64,000 bases of DNA, taken from NCBI RefSeq assembly GCF_014243395.1, contig NZ_JACLCP010000002.1:558001-622000 (forward strand). Reading direction: 5' to 3'. Positions 27,116 through 38,541 of this stretch are shown here, piece by piece (position 1 is the first letter of the stretch; every line of letters starts with the position of its first letter). The notes under the pieces are model-generated. The model was not told where the DNA came from. It was given only the letters and a program-made list of their open reading frames with translations, and searched no databases. This stretch comes from Winogradskyella flava (lineage in GTDB: Bacteria > Bacteroidota > Bacteroidia > Flavobacteriales > Flavobacteriaceae). Both the position numbers and the translations under genes were made by a program.

Positions 27116-27742
27116 TCAAGACGGAAATCCCAACATGCTTCCCATGCCAACCGTAAATAGCCAACAACCATAAATAGCATGTTCTATGGAAACTAATAAT
27201 GTGGATTTTGTCTTTTTGAAAGTAAGTGCAAATAGAATACCTCCGACAAACGTTAAAATCATGACCAACGTATTTTTAAAGAAAATATGGGCCAAGGAAA
27301 ACAATGCTGCATTTACCAAAATAAAAAGTACATCATTTCTAAACAAGGATTCGTATCGCTGAAAGAAAAACATTCGGTAAACCAGTTCTTGAGGATATAC
27401 GGAGAAAATTGAATACACAAATAATATCGCAGACCATAACATGGGCTTGCTCTTAACAACAATAAATAGGTTGTCCCTTTCTACCCAATACATATAAATT
27501 GTTGTTATTAAAACGATACATATCAGTTTTATGAAACTTCGTGTCCAGAATTGTTTCCAATTAATATGCTTCCTTAACTCAAACTTGTTGTTTTCAACCT
27601 TAAGAAGTACATAAATAATATAGATGAAACCTAAAATACCTAGTGACATTTTAATCCAAATAGGAAATGCCAAAGCAAAACTCACGGGAATTATAATGAA
27701 AATTAGAAAAAACTCTGTGAGTCTATATTGAATACCTTGCAT
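27116..27742 (-). CDS. CPBP-family membrane protein with Gln in place of the catalytic Glu
   Basis: 208 residues with about six to seven membrane helices. The CPBP/Rce1-type intramembrane protease motifs are recognisable: YPQELVYRMFF at 116-126 (motif 1, normally EExxxR), FSLAH at 148-152 (motif 2, FxxxH) and EHAIYG at 187-192 (motif 3). Motif 1 reads QELVYR, so the first Glu, catalytic in Rce1, is Gln118. It may be a pseudo-enzyme or belong to a subgroup with a different mechanism. It is separated from the Lrp regulator gene by only three bases, so the two are cotranscribed. Confidence 0.82.
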   Translation of the reverse strand: MQGIQYRLTEFFLIFIIIPVSFALAFPIWIKMSLGILGFIYIIYVLLKVENNKFELRKHINWKQFWTRSFIKLICIVLITTIYMYWVERDNLFIVVKSKPMLWSAILFVYSIFSVYPQELVYRMFFFQRYESLFRNDVLFILVNAALFSLAHIFFKNTLVMILTFVGGILFALTFKKTKSTLLVSIEHAIYGCWLFTVGMGSMLGFPS

Positions 27743-27745
27743 AAA

Positions 27746-28204
27746 CTACAATGAAATGGCAGTTGTGTGCTTTACTTCATTTATCACAAACATACTATGC
27801 GTACTGCCTATATGGTCGATATTAGTAAGCTTGTTTACCATAAATTCCCTAAAAGCCGCCATGTCCTTTACTAAAACTTTTAAAAGATAATCATAGTCGC
27901 CACTAATGTGATAACATTCCAATACCTCGTCTAATTTACGAACTTCTTTTTCAAATCTCACCACGTAGTCTTGGGAATGTTGTACCAGCTTTACATGACA
28001 AAATGCAACAAAGGATTTATCAACTTTTTTCTTTTCAACCAGCGCCACATAGCCCGAAATGATTCCGTTGTTTTCCAACTTTCTAATCCGCTCATAAACG
28101 GCAGTAACCGATAAGCCTAGAGCGTTAGAGAGTGCTTTATTGGTTTGTTTACTATCTTCTTGAAGCAATAGTAGTAATTGCTTGTCCATCTCGTCAAGTA
28201 TCAT
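27746..28204 (-). CDS. Lrp/AsnC-family transcriptional regulator
   Basis: 152 residues. The N-terminal winged helix-turn-helix is at about 4-60 (LQEDSKQTNKALSNALGLSV, AVYERIRKLENNGIISGY). The AsnC/RAM ligand-binding domain is at 65-150 with the VLECYHISGDYDYLLKV strand pattern. Such proteins form octamers and respond to amino acids. It is transcribed away from the PLP-enzyme gene at 28364; the shared gap contains palindromes of Lrp type, so it probably controls that gene and itself. Confidence 0.93.
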   Translation of the reverse strand: MILDEMDKQLLLLLQEDSKQTNKALSNALGLSVTAVYERIRKLENNGIISGYVALVEKKKVDKSFVAFCHVKLVQHSQDYVVRFEKEVRKLDEVLECYHISGDYDYLLKVLVKDMAAFREFMVNKLTNIDHIGSTHSMFVINEVKHTTAISL

Positions 28205-28228
28205 GCTAAAAAATTTTCAGGTTACATT

Positions 28229-28292
28229 AAATTCTAGTTTAGAATTTAGATTTTAAATCTATCAAATATAGATAAACTAGATTAATTTTCTA
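28229..28292. promoter_or_regulatory. Lrp-type operator cluster in the divergent promoter region
   Basis: Three sites: AAATTCTA-GTT-TAGAATTT (28229-28247), TAGATTT-T-AAATCTA (28247-28261, a 15-bp palindrome of Lrp size) and TAGATTAATTTTCTA (28278-28292, partial). They are contiguous, as expected for cooperative wrapping by an Lrp oligomer. Confidence 0.6.
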
Positions 28293-28363
28293 AATAATAA
28301 AATATACATTGATTTTTAATCTAATAATGATTTATTTTGTTTGAACTGATAAAAACTCATATT

Positions 28364-29578
28364 ATGAAATTTAAGCCTGCAAACAATATTCAAGATTTAC
28401 AATATTTTGGTGAATTTGGTGGTGTAAATCCATCCATATCAGATTCATCCACCTACACGTTTTTATCCGCAAAAACGATGTTCGACACCTTCGAAGGTAA
28501 TGCGGATGGCTGCTATTTATATTCACGCCATTCATCCCCTTCAAATTTATATTTAGGCGAAGCCTTAGCAGCTATGGAAGATACTGAAACGGCTACCGTT
28601 ACAGCATCTGGAATGGGAGCTATTACACCTGTGCTAATGCAACTATGCGGAGCTGGAGAACATATTGTGAGTAGTCGTACGATTTATGGAGGCACCTATG
28701 CGTTTCTAAAAAACTTTACACCGCGCTTAGGTATTGATACAACATTTGTGAATATTACCAAGCTAGACGTTGTTGAAGCCGCTATAACACCTAAAACCAA
28801 GGTATTGTATTGCGAGTCCGTAAGCAACCCTTTGCTAGAAGTCGCTGATATATCAGGCTTAGCGAAACTAGCCAAAAGGTATAATCTAAAATTAGTAGTT
28901 GACAATACGTTTTCCCCACTATCCATTTCTCCTTCAAAATTGGGCGCAGATATTGTTATACACAGTCTAACGAAATTTATAAACGGTTCTTCTGATACTG
29001 TTGGCGGCGTGGTTTGTGGAACTCAGGAATTTATCGACCAACTCAGAAACGTGAATGATGGAGCAGCAATGTTACTAGGATCTACAATGGATAGTTTGAG
29101 ATCAGCTTCCGTGTTGAAAAATTTAAGAACATTGCACATAAGAATGCAACAGCATAGTCACAATGCTAACTTCTTAGCTAAAAAATTTGAAGATGACGGC
29201 TTAAAAACAGTATACCCTGGCTTAGCTTCTCATCCATCACACGTACTATTTAAATCCATGATGAACGACAAATATGGCTTTGGTGGTATGTTAACGATAG
29301 ACGTTGGTTCATTAGATAAGGCCAATGCACTTATGGAGTTAATGCAAGAACGTAACTTAGGTTACTTAGCGGTGAGTTTAGGATTCTACAAAACCTTGTT
29401 CAGCGCACCTGGAAGTTCTACCTCATCAGAGATTCCTGAAGACGAGCAAGCTGAAATGGGACTGAGTGATGGTCTCATTCGTTTTTCAATCGGATTGGAT
29501 GCAGATATTGAAAGAACCTATGATATGATGAAAACCTATATGTTGGAACTAAATATTCTTAAACCTGAATTGGTATAA
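28364..29578 (+). CDS. Cys/Met-metabolism PLP-dependent enzyme (methionine gamma-lyase-like)
   Basis: 404 residues from ATG 28364. Fold type I PLP enzyme of the gamma-family: YSRHSSPSN near the N-terminus, TASGMGAITP, the cofactor-contacting DNTFSP, and the Schiff-base lysine in SLTKFINGSSD (Lys204). Family members include methionine gamma-lyase and cystathionine gamma-lyase/synthase. The exact substrate cannot be fixed by eye. Divergent from an Lrp regulator, which supports an amino-acid-responsive catabolic role. A longer reading frame from 28337 uses TTG and adds nine unlikely residues. Confidence 0.88.
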   Translation: MKFKPANNIQDLQYFGEFGGVNPSISDSSTYTFLSAKTMFDTFEGNADGCYLYSRHSSPSNLYLGEALAAMEDTETATVTASGMGAITPVLMQLCGAGEHIVSSRTIYGGTYAFLKNFTPRLGIDTTFVNITKLDVVEAAITPKTKVLYCESVSNPLLEVADISGLAKLAKRYNLKLVVDNTFSPLSISPSKLGADIVIHSLTKFINGSSDTVGGVVCGTQEFIDQLRNVNDGAAMLLGSTMDSLRSASVLKNLRTLHIRMQQHSHNANFLAKKFEDDGLKTVYPGLASHPSHVLFKSMMNDKYGFGGMLTIDVGSLDKANALMELMQERNLGYLAVSLGFYKTLFSAPGSSTSSEIPEDEQAEMGLSDGLIRFSIGLDADIERTYDMMKTYMLELNILKPELV

Positions 29579-29585
29579 ACTATTT

Positions 29586-29644
29586 CTGTCATATCGAGCG
29601 CAGTCGAAATAAAATTGAGTTCTCGACTGTGCTTGCACGGACAG
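29586..29644. repeat. Hairpin repeat, TCGAGCGCAGTCGA type
   Basis: CTGTC (29586-29590) pairs with GACAG (29640-29644), and CGAGCGCAGTCGA (29595-29607) pairs with TCGACTGTGCTTG (29623-29635) through two G-U wobbles. This is the 'TGTCA..TCGAG' hairpin repeat common between genes of marine flavobacteria. It lies between convergent genes, 8 bp after one stop and 2 bp before the other. Confidence 0.65.
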
Positions 29645-29645
29645 A

Positions 29646-30668
29646 TTACTTACCTTTTAAACGTTTCCAAAGGGCATTCAACGCAAAACTAAAATCGTCT
29701 GTTGCTGGCTGAAAAGGTTTCATGTTTAGTCTGTCATCATCTTTAAATAGCTTAAGATTGAAAATGGCCTTATAACCCTCTCTAGTTTCCATTATAGGAT
29801 AGCGTAAATCCTTATAAAGATAACAATCATCACCTAGCGATTCTACAGAGAAATAATCATTACTAAACCATGCCAAATCCTCAATATCCCTACAATCCGC
29901 TTTGGTCAAATCTCTTTGTTTTGGAATAATTTTCCAATCAGAAAAACGATTAGTTGCGTCAAATAATGAATAAAACCCAACATGGTAACTATCTTCAGTT
30001 TCAGCAATACCGTACCAAAGAATATTATTTAGAATTGCGGGCTGCGTGCTGAATCTTGCATAACTCAAGTTTTTTTCACTTAATGAAGACTTGAACACAT
30101 TATCTATATAGAATTTATTGAAAACAGTCAAAAACAAATAAACAGAACTAATACCAATTCCCATTTTTAACCAAAATCGGCGTTGGATATGCTTTCGCTT
30201 AAAGAACATTAGGATTATAATACAAATCAAAAATGGTACTGTATATAATGGGTCTGCAACTGCTATATTATTGAAAGCAACCCTATAGTTTGAAAATGGC
30301 GCAAACAATTGAGTACCATAAGGTGTAAAGCAATCCAAAATTGGATGTGTAAATAAAGACCAAAAAAAGAGCTGCATCCAATCTTTTTGAGTTGTCGTAT
30401 GCAATCGTTTCCTTGTGTTATAGAGTTTGTGCACCAACCAACCAAGTAATAATGCTCCTAATATTGAAAATAAAGCAGAATGCATGAACCCACGATGAAA
30501 AAGCATCGCGTCAATTTCATTGCCATATATTAATGAGCCAATGAGAACATCGAGATCTGGAATGGTTCCACCAATAGCACCAAATAATAGTGCCTTATTT
30601 CCTATTTTCTTACCGAGGACCGCTTCTCCACAAGCAGCTCCTAAAACAATTTGGGTTAATGAATCCAT
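29646..30668 (-). CDS. YdjM-type membrane-bound metal-dependent hydrolase
   Basis: 340 residues from ATG 30668. Several membrane helices are interspersed with metal-binding motifs GTIPDLDVLIGS, HRGFMHS and THPILDCFTPYGTQ, all typical of the DUF457/YdjM family. The C-terminal 150 residues are soluble and contain DLAWFSNDYF and YPIMETREGY, a region common in Bacteroidota members. The reaction is not established. A start at 30680 would add only four residues (MLFS). Confidence 0.85.
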   Translation of the reverse strand: MDSLTQIVLGAACGEAVLGKKIGNKALLFGAIGGTIPDLDVLIGSLIYGNEIDAMLFHRGFMHSALFSILGALLLGWLVHKLYNTRKRLHTTTQKDWMQLFFWSLFTHPILDCFTPYGTQLFAPFSNYRVAFNNIAVADPLYTVPFLICIIILMFFKRKHIQRRFWLKMGIGISSVYLFLTVFNKFYIDNVFKSSLSEKNLSYARFSTQPAILNNILWYGIAETEDSYHVGFYSLFDATNRFSDWKIIPKQRDLTKADCRDIEDLAWFSNDYFSVESLGDDCYLYKDLRYPIMETREGYKAIFNLKLFKDDDRLNMKPFQPATDDFSFALNALWKRLKGK

Positions 30669-30734
30669 ACTAAAAAGCAAAAATACAATTAACTCATCAG
30701 TATATGGACTTTAAAATACTTTAGAACTTCACTA

Positions 30735-31157
30735 CTAACTCAGTCTATAGTTATTCAACTTTTGGGTAGTTTTAATTATTTGACGTTGAAGATTCTCCTT
30801 TAAATTTCTAATATCATCTAATTGTTTGGGGTCATTAATCATGCTAGGCCTAGATTCTAATATAAAAATATAATTCAGCGTTTTAAGATCTCTTTTTAAC
30901 TTCTGACTTTGCTTTTTCATTTCAGAATCAATATCCTCTGAATCCTCTTGTACAGAATTAGCCTTAACTTTAGTTTTTGAGTTATTAAAAACGGCTTTAG
31001 AATGGCATACATCTGGGTTAACATTATTTACTGTAAACTGATCGTTTGAATTAGGATAAAAGCTCAATGTAACTGGATCCGGACTATTGCCTATGACGTA
31101 AACGATTAAAGAAAACAACATCATAGCAAAAAATAAAAAGTAAAAAGTAAAAATCAT
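30735..31157 (-). CDS. Small membrane-anchored protein of unknown function
   Basis: 140 residues. One N-terminal hydrophobic segment (about 2-24) acts as a signal anchor. A short extracytoplasmic portion follows with PDPVTLSFYP and one Cys. The C-terminal half is a charged helix, likely coiled coil (EMKKQSQKLKRDLKTLNYIF, NLKENLQRQIIKTTQKLNNY). No family recognised. It is 66 bp upstream of the YdjM-type gene in the same direction. Confidence 0.65.
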   Translation of the reverse strand: MIFTFYFLFFAMMLFSLIVYVIGNSPDPVTLSFYPNSNDQFTVNNVNPDVCHSKAVFNNSKTKVKANSVQEDSEDIDSEMKKQSQKLKRDLKTLNYIFILESRPSMINDPKQLDDIRNLKENLQRQIIKTTQKLNNYRLS

Positions 31158-31343
31158 TTTATAAGGTCTCTTTGGGTTATCTTACTTATAAGACACAGGT
31201 AATCAACTGATTAGTCACAACTTTTCGATAAAACACAAATTCAGTCCTTTAACTGATTAAAATATCAGACGAACGGTAAAAACAAGAGCTTTTTTGATTT
31301 GAGTTCTGAAAGTTGTAACATTACGTAATCAAACTGAATTGAA

Positions 31344-32822
31344 ATGCAAGACGACGATTTATCTAAAATTGATATAGAAGACCAAAAAATTATTGATAAT
31401 AAAGAGCTTAACATTTTTGAAGCTTTAGTTCCTGTAGTAATATTAATGGGATTATTGGCATATAATATCTTTTTTGCTGATGGTGAAATGTTTGGCGAAT
31501 ATTCTAATCAATATATTTTATTAATTGGCGGTTTTGTTGCATTTATAGGAGGTCTACTAAACAAAGTAACTCCTTTAGTAATGGTAATGGAAGTCTGGGA
31601 AAATCTAAAAAGTGTCTTTATTCCAATTATGATCCTCTTTTTAGTTGGCGCCCTCGCCGGTACATGGTTGATAAGTGGTGTAATACCAGCGATGGTCTAT
31701 TATGGTTTACAAGTTCTCAGTCCAGAAATATTCTTACCTGCTTCAATCATCATTGCCGCAGTTATTTCAATTGCGACAGGGAGTTCTTGGACGACATCTG
31801 CAACCGTAGGTATAGCTCTAGTTGGTATTGGGACAGCTTTAGGAATAAATCCAGGTATGATCGCTGGTGCAGTAATTTCTGGCGCCTATTTCGGAGATAA
31901 AATGTCGCCATTGAGTGATACGACCAACCTAGCTCCTGCTATGGCAGGAACAGATCTTTTTACACATATAAGATATATGGCCTATACTACAGTCCCAACA
32001 ATTATAATAACATTAATTGTTTTCGGGATTATTAGTTTTACTATTGAACCTACGGGAAATGCGGACATAAGTAATTTATTAGCCTCAATCGAAAAGACAT
32101 TCAATATTACACCATGGTTATTTTTAGTTCCTGCTGCAGTTATTATATTAATATTGTTTAAAACCAAACCATTAGTTGCATTAGCTTCTGGTGTGATTTT
32201 GGCAGCTATTTTTGCCGTAATCTTTCAGCCAAATATTCTCGATGGTTTATCAGATTCAAGTTTTTCAGCAATTGCAAATTCTATTTTAACTGATACTTCG
32301 ATAGCAACTGATAACGAAAAATTAAATGACCTTTTCAGCTCAGGAGGTATGCAAGGTATGCTCTGGACCATCTTCTTAATTGTCTGTGCCATGGTTTTTG
32401 GAGGTATTATGGATGGCATTGGTGCCTTAGCAAGAATTACAAAAGCCTTATTATCAGTAGCCACAACAGTATTTGGCTTATTTGCTAGTACGGTGATAAG
32501 TTGCCTAGGACTGAATGCTATTGCCTCAGATCAGTATTTGGCCATAGTTATTCCAGGTAAGATGTTCAAAAAAGCTTTCGATGATAAAGGGTTAGCCCCT
32601 GAAAACTTAAGCAGAACACTCGAAGATTCTGGTACAGTAACATCCGTATTAATTCCTTGGAATACTTGCGGCGCATACCAAAGTGGAGTTTTAGGTGTCG
32701 GTGTTGGTGAGTACTTTTTCTACGCTGTTTTTAATTGGTTAAGCCCATTTACAACACTATTATTTGCCGCTTTTAGAATTAAGATTAAAATGCTTACGTC
32801 AAAAAAAGCAATTGCAAATTAA
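31344..32822 (+). CDS. nhaC: NhaC-family Na+/H+ antiporter
   Basis: 492 residues with about twelve membrane helices. NhaC hallmarks: SIATGSSWTTSATVGIA, ISGAYFGDKMSPLSDTTNLA and the late VLIPWNTCGAYQSGVLG. Exchanges Na+ for H+ and keeps Na+ low and pH stable, sensible in seawater. The soluble N-terminal 25 residues are acidic. The 186-bp gap upstream has no clear operator. It appears to be transcribed alone. Confidence 0.92.
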   Translation: MQDDDLSKIDIEDQKIIDNKELNIFEALVPVVILMGLLAYNIFFADGEMFGEYSNQYILLIGGFVAFIGGLLNKVTPLVMVMEVWENLKSVFIPIMILFLVGALAGTWLISGVIPAMVYYGLQVLSPEIFLPASIIIAAVISIATGSSWTTSATVGIALVGIGTALGINPGMIAGAVISGAYFGDKMSPLSDTTNLAPAMAGTDLFTHIRYMAYTTVPTIIITLIVFGIISFTIEPTGNADISNLLASIEKTFNITPWLFLVPAAVIILILFKTKPLVALASGVILAAIFAVIFQPNILDGLSDSSFSAIANSILTDTSIATDNEKLNDLFSSGGMQGMLWTIFLIVCAMVFGGIMDGIGALARITKALLSVATTVFGLFASTVISCLGLNAIASDQYLAIVIPGKMFKKAFDDKGLAPENLSRTLEDSGTVTSVLIPWNTCGAYQSGVLGVGVGEYFFYAVFNWLSPFTTLLFAAFRIKIKMLTSKKAIAN

Positions 32823-33067
32823 AAACCAGCATCTTGTAAATATCTATAACATCTTTCTACGAACTTATAGGGAAACTTCAGAAAAAAGAGCTTCACTATA
32901 AACCTTTCTTTTGACTTTTGTAAGAACAACCTTCAAAACCCTTGTGGAAAAACCACACAATTTTAGGCTATTTCACTAAAATAAATGGCTTTTGTTTAAT
33001 TTTATGAAGAGAGTCTGTTAGGATTCTTTTGCTATTAACAATTTATAATTGAATTAAGCCCTCACGA

Positions 33068-33337
33068 TTGAAATTAAGGTTACTATTTCCATTATTACTA
33101 GTTTTTCTTATATATAGATTTAGTCAAACGATATTATACCAAGAAAACCTTAGAAATCTACCAGGCAATATAAGCACTGAGGAGCAACCATCTAATAGTC
33201 TAGATAATTCTAACACTTTGACCAAGCCATATAGATTCGACAATGATACTTGCTTAAACATTTTCAACAATGGTAGTTGACCTAATGATTATGATTCAGC
33301 TCAGATTAGTACAATTGGCCAAATGATGATTGAATAA
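33068..33337 (+). pseudogene. Probable remnant of an exported-protein gene
   Basis: From a TTG at 33068 a signal-peptide-like sequence (LRLLFPLLLVFLIYRFSQT) is followed by ILYQEN, like the start of the intact T9SS protein 480 bp further on (TTLYLENFEG). A TGA at 33278-33280 stops the frame after 70 residues. The same frame then continues for 18 more plausible codons (PNDYDSAQISTIGQMMIE) to a TAA. This suggests a nonsense mutation, perhaps Trp to stop, in a decayed gene. The flanks 32823-33067 and 33338-33553 contain nothing I can identify. Confidence 0.4.
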
Positions 33338-33553
33338 AATTAAGAATTTAGAAGTTAATAATACCAACAACTTATGTCAGTATCTAGATGATGTTTGAGT
33401 AATTTAGAAAAGTTCAAGATTTTCAATTGGACTATACTTATAAGTCATTCAACGAATGTTATATGGAGCTTTGTCTAAAAAAAAACAATCTAGTTATTGT
33501 ACAAAATAATTTAGCAAAATAATTATAGTAATAGATGAAAGCATATTAAAACA

Positions 33554-35689
33554 ATGAAAAAGACAATACTATTTTTATATTTTGCCCTTGCTTTTTTATT
33601 CAGTAACGGACAAACGACTCTATATCTTGAAAATTTTGAAGGTCAAATAGGTAAAGGCGCTACTGGCTCTGCACCTACTGTAGACTTAACTGGTGTTAGT
33701 TGGACTGTAGATTTTTCAAGTGCCGCTTTAAGTAATAATTATAGGTTTTTGGTGAGGAATAATTCTAGCCAAGCCCTTTTTGAAGCTAGAAATGTCGGCA
33801 CCTCAACCTGGCTATCACCTGCAATCAATATTTCTACGCACGCAGATGTATCTTTTACAATTAATGCTACAGAAAGTAATGCTAACAGTCTTGAAGATTC
33901 AGACACTGTAATTACCCAATATAGAATTGATCAAGGACCATGGACAGAAGCTGATATCAATGGTAATTTATCCAATGACTATGGTACCGTTCAAATTAGT
34001 CAGGCAAATCTTAGTGGAACAATACTTGAAATTAGAGTTATTTTTTCTAATGATGCCAATAATAAACAACAACGAATTGATAATGTGATCGTTACCGGTT
34101 TGCTGCCTGTTTCATATATCTATAATAATAGCTGGTCTCCCGGTGACCCAAATGGTGTTGCTACTATTGCGAATGACATTACAGTAGTAAATGGTGAAGC
34201 AAATTTTAATGCTAATACAAGTTGTAATATTTTCTTAGTTAATCCTGACGGTGATGTCACCATAAATTCAGGTATAACTTTGACTGTAGATAATGAAATG
34301 ATACTAGAATCATCTTCTACACAATATTCAAGTTTAATTTTAGATGGCTCTATAAATGGAAATGTAAGCTATAAGCGCCATGTTAATATTGCCGCTAGTC
34401 CTGGGACAACTACCACCGAAAATGATTTAATAAGTCCACCACTTACGGGTCAATCTTTTGGTGACTTTAGAAGTAATAATTCTAATATTTTATCTGGAAC
34501 TATTGATGGAAATCCAGCATTTTTATTTGGACCTTATGATTCTTCGATTCCTGAATTTATTAATTATTCACCTTCAGACGATGGTAGTACTTTAAATGCT
34601 GGAACCGGCTACCGCACGGGTTCTACAGATAATGGTACTTATACCTTTACTGGCACTATTGAAACAGGTAATATAAGTGTACCTGTGAGTGCAGGAGGTG
34701 CAAGCAAGTGGAATTTAATAGGAAATCCTTATCCCAGTTACTTGAAAGTCCAAGATTTTTTAAACAACACTTCTAATTTTTCATTAATGGACGCTAATGC
34801 TGTGGGAATTTATGGTTATGATGGAACAGCACAAGATGGATGGACCATTTATAATTTAGCGACTACCACACCGTCTACGGTTATTACTCCGGGTCAAGGC
34901 TTCTTTATAGACGCTATTGCAAATGGGAATATGCAATTTACACTTAGTATGCGCACTACAGGGAGCAGTGATGATTTTATATTAGGCAGAGATTCAAGTC
35001 CGTTAGTATTTTTGAAAATTGAAGTTTCAAATGCCACTAAAAACTTTACTACTAATTTTTATTTTAATGATAATGCGACACTTGGTTTAGATCCTGGTTA
35101 TGACGCCAAAGTTTGGAATAATATTCCTCCTGACTTTTCAATTTATTCTTATTTGGTAGAAAACAATACTGGAGAGGCAATCGCTCTGCAAACATTTCAT
35201 AGCGATGATCTAGGAAATATAACCATACCTTTAGGAGTTAACACACCTGATAACTCGCAGATTACTTTTTCCATAAGTGATATGACAGTTCCTGACGGTA
35301 TAAATGTATATCTTGAAGATACCGTACAAAATACATCGACATTATTGAATGATAACAGCTATACTTTAACTCCAATTTCGCCTTTAGCTGGAACTGGTAG
35401 GTTTTATTTACGACTTGTTGAAAATCAACTCAACATCAATAACAGTATATTGGAATCTCTCAATGTTTATTCAGATTATAACAATAAATCGTTAGTCATC
35501 GAAAGCCCAGTCCAGCAATCAATACAGCTTCATATTTTTGATGTTCAAGGACGACTAGTAAAAAAATTAGTATTACAGCTAAATTCAAACAAAGAAGTGA
35601 TCGATATTTCTAATTTAACAAAGGGCATATATATTGTGCAATTAGAAAGCCTAAGTGGTACTAAAACTCAAAAGGTTATTCTAAAATAA
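33554..35689 (+). CDS. T9SS-exported protein with C-terminal type A sorting domain
   Basis: 711 residues. Signal peptide 1-19, cut before QTTLYLENFEG. Residues about 20-185 look like an MAM/jelly-roll 'choice-of-anchor' domain. The middle is beta-rich and Asn/Ser/Thr-heavy. The last 75 residues (ESLNVYSDYNNKSLVIESP, IFDVQGRLVKKL, LTKGIYIVQLES, ending QKVILK) form the type A sorting domain that directs secretion by PorU-type machinery to the cell surface. No catalytic motif seen. Probably a surface or secreted adhesin-like protein. Confidence 0.9.
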   Translation: MKKTILFLYFALAFLFSNGQTTLYLENFEGQIGKGATGSAPTVDLTGVSWTVDFSSAALSNNYRFLVRNNSSQALFEARNVGTSTWLSPAINISTHADVSFTINATESNANSLEDSDTVITQYRIDQGPWTEADINGNLSNDYGTVQISQANLSGTILEIRVIFSNDANNKQQRIDNVIVTGLLPVSYIYNNSWSPGDPNGVATIANDITVVNGEANFNANTSCNIFLVNPDGDVTINSGITLTVDNEMILESSSTQYSSLILDGSINGNVSYKRHVNIAASPGTTTTENDLISPPLTGQSFGDFRSNNSNILSGTIDGNPAFLFGPYDSSIPEFINYSPSDDGSTLNAGTGYRTGSTDNGTYTFTGTIETGNISVPVSAGGASKWNLIGNPYPSYLKVQDFLNNTSNFSLMDANAVGIYGYDGTAQDGWTIYNLATTTPSTVITPGQGFFIDAIANGNMQFTLSMRTTGSSDDFILGRDSSPLVFLKIEVSNATKNFTTNFYFNDNATLGLDPGYDAKVWNNIPPDFSIYSYLVENNTGEAIALQTFHSDDLGNITIPLGVNTPDNSQITFSISDMTVPDGINVYLEDTVQNTSTLLNDNSYTLTPISPLAGTGRFYLRLVENQLNINNSILESLNVYSDYNNKSLVIESPVQQSIQLHIFDVQGRLVKKLVLQLNSNKEVIDISNLTKGIYIVQLESLSGTKTQKVILK

Positions 35690-35701
35690 TCTTTAGCTTT
35701 C

Positions 35702-36172
35702 TTATTCTAAAAGTGAAGCAATATCATCGAATCCATTCTCAGTAGCATAATCCAGTGCTGTTTTTAGATTTTTATCCTTAACGGTTTTATCAGCATCATG
35801 ATCCAATAATAGCTGTACAACTTCTTTCTGGTTGTATTGTGCCGCAAATATCAGTGCAGTAGCACCATTATTATTCGTCAAATTGACATCTGCATTATGA
35901 TTTAGCAATAATTTCACCAGCTCAACATTTCCCTTAAAACTTATACCAATTAATGCCGTATTTCCGGAGGCATCTTTACCATTGATATTTGCGTTATTTT
36001 CGATTAACAGTTTAGCAATTTCACTTTTACCAAAATAGGTTGCAAAAATCAGCGGTGTAAAACCTCTGGCATCTTCACTATTTACCAAATGCGGATTTGT
36101 TTGTAACTGTAATTTCAAGTTCTCAATTTGTCCGGACTGAATTGTTCTAAAAAATAGTTCTTGTGCATTCAT
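35702..36172 (-). CDS. Ankyrin-repeat protein adjacent to katG
   Basis: 156 residues made of about four ankyrin repeats (RGFTPLIFATYFGKSEIAKL, GNTALIGISFKGNVELVKLL, GATALIFAAQYNQKEVVQLL, KTALDYATENGFDD). No signal peptide. It lies downstream of katG. Ankyrin genes are found next to catalase genes in several bacteria (Pseudomonas AnkB supports KatB activity), so a supporting role for the peroxidase is a fair inference. A strong hairpin between the two genes would lower its expression relative to katG. Confidence 0.88.
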   Translation of the reverse strand: MNAQELFFRTIQSGQIENLKLQLQTNPHLVNSEDARGFTPLIFATYFGKSEIAKLLIENNANINGKDASGNTALIGISFKGNVELVKLLLNHNADVNLTNNNGATALIFAAQYNQKEVVQLLLDHDADKTVKDKNLKTALDYATENGFDDIASLLE

Positions 36173-36190
36173 AGTTTATCTATAAAGTAA

Positions 36191-36220
36191 AAGGAATGTA
36201 CAATATTATGTACATTCCTT
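36191..36220 (-). terminator. Strong hairpin terminator between katG and the ankyrin gene
   Basis: Perfect 12-bp stem AAGGAATGTACA / TGTACATTCCTT with a 6-nt loop. T-rich sequence follows on both strands (seven T on the plus strand, TTTTACTTT on the minus strand), so it can terminate katG transcripts and is potentially bidirectional. Confidence 0.75.
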
Positions 36221-36248
36221 TTTTTGTTGGTTTGCTATTAACCAATTA

Positions 36249-38480
<2,232 letters not shown>

Positions 38481-38541
38481 TTATAATTAAATTTTATGTG
38501 TCTTTAAAATTATGAAATAAATCCGCTTAAATACCATGAAT

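Noticed and set aside
32823..33067. Hidden gene or operator between nhaC and the pseudogene
   Set aside because: Only A/T-rich DNA with frequent stops in all frames; no inverted repeat of note.
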